In this document: piece after piece, positions 61,725 to 64,000 of the stretch | Position numbering within the stretch: the stretch's first letter is position 1 | Layout of the letters: every line of letters starts with the position of its first letter | Assembly: GCF_009733815.1 (NCBI RefSeq) | Contig: NZ_WNXY01000014.1 | Coordinates: 40,460-104,459 of the forward strand | Source: Pseudactinotalea suaedae | GTDB lineage: Bacteria; Actinomycetota; Actinomycetes; Actinomycetales; Beutenbergiaceae | Direction: 5' to 3' | Length of the DNA: 64,000 nt | Program-made: the position numbers and the translations under genes | The notes under the pieces: model-generated | The model's database searches: none | What the model saw: the letters and a program-made list of their open reading frames with translations, nothing else | Told to the model about the DNA's origin: nothing

Positions 61725-61778
61725 ATCAACCAACCGAACGTGTCCGCGAAAGCGGGCCAAGCTCCGGTCGAGCACTAT

Positions 61779-63872
61779 ATGCACATGACAGACTCCACCT
61801 GGACCGACGAACCGCTCCGTTCCGGGAAGCACGACACCCTTGGGCGTCTGGCGTACGCACAGCGCGCCGCCGAGCTGATCCACACGACCCACTCGTTCGA
61901 GTCGAGCGCAGTGTTCGGCCTCAGCGGACCCTGGGGTAGCGGCAAGACTTCACTGGTGAACATGATCGTCGAGGAACTACAACGAGAGCACCCCAAGTGG
62001 GCCACCGCTAGGTTCACCCCGTGGGCGACGAGTGACGTCTCCGGGCTGTTGGGTGAGTTCTACTCCTCTCTCGCCGAGACACTTCCCAGGAAAAGGGGCA
62101 AGCAGGTCCGACAGGCGCTCGCGCTGACAGCCTCGGTCGCCGCGCCCGCGGCAAACATGATTCCGGTCGCCGGCGGCGCGGCCGCCGGAGCGATCCGGCT
62201 CGCAGGGGAGGCGTTGGCAAAGTCACCGTCGTGGCAGGTCGCGTTCAACAAGGCATCGGAGGAACTGAAGGAACTCAAGAAGCCGATCCTCGTCGTGGTC
62301 GACGATATCGACCGGCTCCACGGAGAGGAACTGCTGACTCTCCTGAAGGTGGTCCGACTCTTGGGTAGGTTCGACGGAGTTCAGTATCTACTCGCTTACG
62401 ACGACGAGACCCTATATCGGAGCATGACTGCATCAGGTGCGGTCAGTCCCCACGACGGTTCGGCCGAGCGGTTCATGGAGAAGATCGTCCAGTACCCCCT
62501 CTTCGTGCCTCCGCTGCTGCGACACCAGCAGATCTCGCGCCTGAACACTGGGCTTACGTACGCCTCTAGGGAAGCAGACGACGAGGGTTCGGCCGACCGC
62601 CGTCTCAGCGGACTGGTCGACTGCTTCACAGACCTGTTGACGACGCCGCGCGCGATCGACCGATACATCGGCCAACTGCAGCACCACATCCCGCTCCTGC
62701 CTCCGGACGAGATCGATGACGAGGACGTCATGCTGCTGACCCTCATCCGGGTCAGCTTCCCGGCCATGTTCAACTCGATACCGCGGTACCGCACCGAGCT
62801 CGTCTCCGGCCACACCGGTGAAATGAAGACCGGAACCACGAGATTCGAGTACGAGCCGTTCGACATCGAGCCACTGCTCGGGGTCGTCCCTGCAGAGCGA
62901 CGGGCCACCGCCCGGGAGCTGTTGGTCTCGCTGTTCCCGAAGGTCCACAAGAAGGGGCAGCTCTCAGTTCACGCTAGCCGCCGGCGCCAGAGCGTCCAGC
63001 ACAAGGAGTACTTTGACCGATACTTCGCAATGGGCATCCTCGACCACGATGTCAGCGACGCGACGGTCGAGGACGCGGTCACATCGGCGACCGGTGGGGA
63101 CGGGGGACCGTTGGCGAGCCTTCTCGTTGGAAGGCCGGAGGCATTTCGAGGCCTGGTCCTTAGCAAGTGCCTCAGCCCGACAAACCAACCAACCACCGAT
63201 GCAGAGAGGATTCAGCTGGCCGAAGTTCTCGGCCAGATCGCCAACGCCCTCCCATCGGACGACAACGCACCGTTCAGTGTCCAGGACCAGCTCCTCACCT
63301 GGATAGGTGAACTGCTCGTCGGGCTCGACAGAGGGACGCCCTCGGCGACGGTTCGAGCCGTGATCTGGAGACTCGACAGTCCAGCTCTCCGCATCCGGAC
63401 GTGGATGAGGTTGGAGAACAAGATCGACCACGTGTATCGGTCCGATAGGCCCGTTTGGTCCGACGAGGTGACAACTATCCTGGTCGATGATTCTCTTACC
63501 GACTTCCTGGATCACCTCAAGCAGGGTGACGACGCCGAGGCCCGTTCCGGCGTCGGATACCAGGTCCACTTCGTTCTGCGCCATCGGGCGGAACACCTTC
63601 GTTCCGCCGTCAAAGAGCTCTTTGAGTCGAAGGAAGTGAACTTCTCGATCCTTGCTTCGAGACTGGTATCGGCTCGAACGATCACTGGGACCAAGCCCGA
63701 CTGGCAACTATCGCCCGACTTCGATCAGGAGACGTTCAACCAACTCGCACCGCCCGGCGATGACCCCTGGTATGCCGAACCCATTCAGGACGTCGACCTC
63801 CGCGACCTGAGTTGGGCAAACCGACGCAAGTTCGCTGCCGGTCGGGTCAGCCCGGCCCCTCAGGCGTCCTAG
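61779..63872 (+). CDS. KAP-type P-loop NTPase
   Basis: A 697-residue protein. Walker A GPWGSGKTS (residues 50-58), a hydrophobic Ala/Gly-rich insertion (about 113-145) between Walker A and B that marks KAP NTPases and may touch the membrane, and Walker B ILVVVDDIDRL (170-180). The C-terminal 400 residues have no recognised fold. KAP NTPases occur in anti-phage defence (PifA and others). The start lies only 14 bases from the end of the decayed IS, so its original promoter may be displaced. ATG at 61785 is an alternative. Confidence 0.82.
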   Translation: MHMTDSTWTDEPLRSGKHDTLGRLAYAQRAAELIHTTHSFESSAVFGLSGPWGSGKTSLVNMIVEELQREHPKWATARFTPWATSDVSGLLGEFYSSLAETLPRKRGKQVRQALALTASVAAPAANMIPVAGGAAAGAIRLAGEALAKSPSWQVAFNKASEELKELKKPILVVVDDIDRLHGEELLTLLKVVRLLGRFDGVQYLLAYDDETLYRSMTASGAVSPHDGSAERFMEKIVQYPLFVPPLLRHQQISRLNTGLTYASREADDEGSADRRLSGLVDCFTDLLTTPRAIDRYIGQLQHHIPLLPPDEIDDEDVMLLTLIRVSFPAMFNSIPRYRTELVSGHTGEMKTGTTRFEYEPFDIEPLLGVVPAERRATARELLVSLFPKVHKKGQLSVHASRRRQSVQHKEYFDRYFAMGILDHDVSDATVEDAVTSATGGDGGPLASLLVGRPEAFRGLVLSKCLSPTNQPTTDAERIQLAEVLGQIANALPSDDNAPFSVQDQLLTWIGELLVGLDRGTPSATVRAVIWRLDSPALRIRTWMRLENKIDHVYRSDRPVWSDEVTTILVDDSLTDFLDHLKQGDDAEARSGVGYQVHFVLRHRAEHLRSAVKELFESKEVNFSILASRLVSARTITGTKPDWQLSPDFDQETFNQLAPPGDDPWYAEPIQDVDLRDLSWANRRKFAAGRVSPAPQAS

Positions 63873-63873
63873 G

Positions 63874-64000
63874 TGTTGCGTCTCATGAGGTTGGTGACGG
63901 GGGTGTGAGCGAGGGGTAGGTCCCGGCGGCAGGATGGAAGTACCTCTACGACCGTTCTGCTTGAAGGACCTACCCCTCGATGTCTCACGCTAACGCCCCG
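63874..64000 (+). mobile_element. left end of an IS481-like insertion sequence (cut by window)
   Basis: The sequence beginning TGTTGCGTCTCATGAGG right after the KAP stop resembles a terminal repeat. A 14-base inverted repeat (63910-63923 and 63966-63979: CGAGGGGTAGGTCC and its complement) precedes an ATG at 63980 whose product starts MSHANAP, typical of IS481-family transposases. The rest lies outside the window. Confidence 0.55.
63980..64000 (+). CDS. start of a transposase (partial)
   Basis: Only seven codons are in the window (MSHANAP). IS481-family transposases commonly begin this way. The ATG sits directly after one arm of a hairpin, so translation may be controlled by structure. Confidence 0.45.

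Larger units (their letters stand above)
60512..61765 (+). mobile_element. decayed IS3-family insertion sequence
   Basis: About 1.25 kb with imperfect terminal inverted repeats: GGTGCCTGACCCACTTCC near 60512 matches the complement of the end at 61734-61765 in about 22 of 32 positions. Inside are broken orfA and orfB frames of the IS3 type. It lies between the HhH and KAP genes. Confidence 0.75.
58325..64000. mobile_element. ssrA-inserted genomic island (right end outside window)
   Basis: Tyrosine integrase directly after ssrA, followed by an HhH-type protein, a decayed IS3-family copy, a KAP-type NTPase and the start of another insertion sequence. Base composition is visibly lower in GC at 59.7-60.5 kb and 61.8-63.9 kb than in the host part, supporting transfer. 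Confidence 0.75.

Overview
This is high-GC DNA from an actinomycete. The ssrA proteolysis tag reads ADSKRTEFALAA, the gene order prfB-ftsE-ftsX-M23 peptidase-smpB-ssrA is typical of the phylum, and GTG starts and 4-base stop/start overlaps are common. A relative of Cellulomonas or another Micrococcales genus is my best guess, but it is an inference. The window has three parts.

(1) About 1-39990 is a long-tailed (siphovirus) prophage; its left end lies outside the window. The late operon runs leftwards on the minus strand: HNH nuclease, small and large terminase, portal, HK97-type prohead protease and capsid, head-tail connectors, tail tube, tail assembly chaperones with a canonical -1 frameshift heptamer, tape measure, distal tail, Gp37-like hub, three large tail-tip proteins (one with a GH71-like glycosidase domain), endolysin and holin-like membrane proteins. 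From 23 to 33 kb lie small regulatory, replication and recombination genes (HTH/zinc protein, replisome-organizer-like protein, RusA resolvase, stand-alone FtsK-gamma domain, C5 cytosine methylase), a block of three plus-strand cargo genes, and a predicted LAETG sortase-anchored surface protein. A divergent pair of HTH regulators flanks an operator-rich switch at 33.63-33.86 kb. The rightmost part holds a lipoprotein, a TcmP / three-Cys-motif pair, an ImmA-like protease, a large serine integrase and a HEPN-like protein with zinc knuckles.

(2) About 40.0-58.35 kb is host chromosome. It starts inside a tad/Flp-type pilus locus that the prophage appears to have cut (remnant ORF, TadE, TadE-like, Tad-related protein). 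Next come a SigE-type ECF sigma factor with a membrane partner and a paralogous lipoprotein, an HhH-GPD protein, a Bcr/CflA exporter, a DUF2087-like protein, an aldehyde dehydrogenase, an MFS gene with an in-frame TGA, prfB, ftsE, ftsX, an M23 peptidase, smpB, a DUF2207-type protein and ssrA. Two intergenic regions carry unusual direct-plus-inverted repeat arrays.

(3) From about 58.35 kb to the end is a second element inserted at the 3' end of ssrA: tyrosine integrase, HhH-type protein, a decayed IS3-family element, a KAP-type P-loop NTPase, and the start of what looks like an IS481-family element running off the window. Its right boundary is not visible.

The strongest candidates for little-described biology are the TcmP / three-Cys pair, the HEPN-zinc protein beside the integrase, the KAP and HhH genes in the ssrA island, the phage-borne sortase substrate, and the intergenic repeat arrays.
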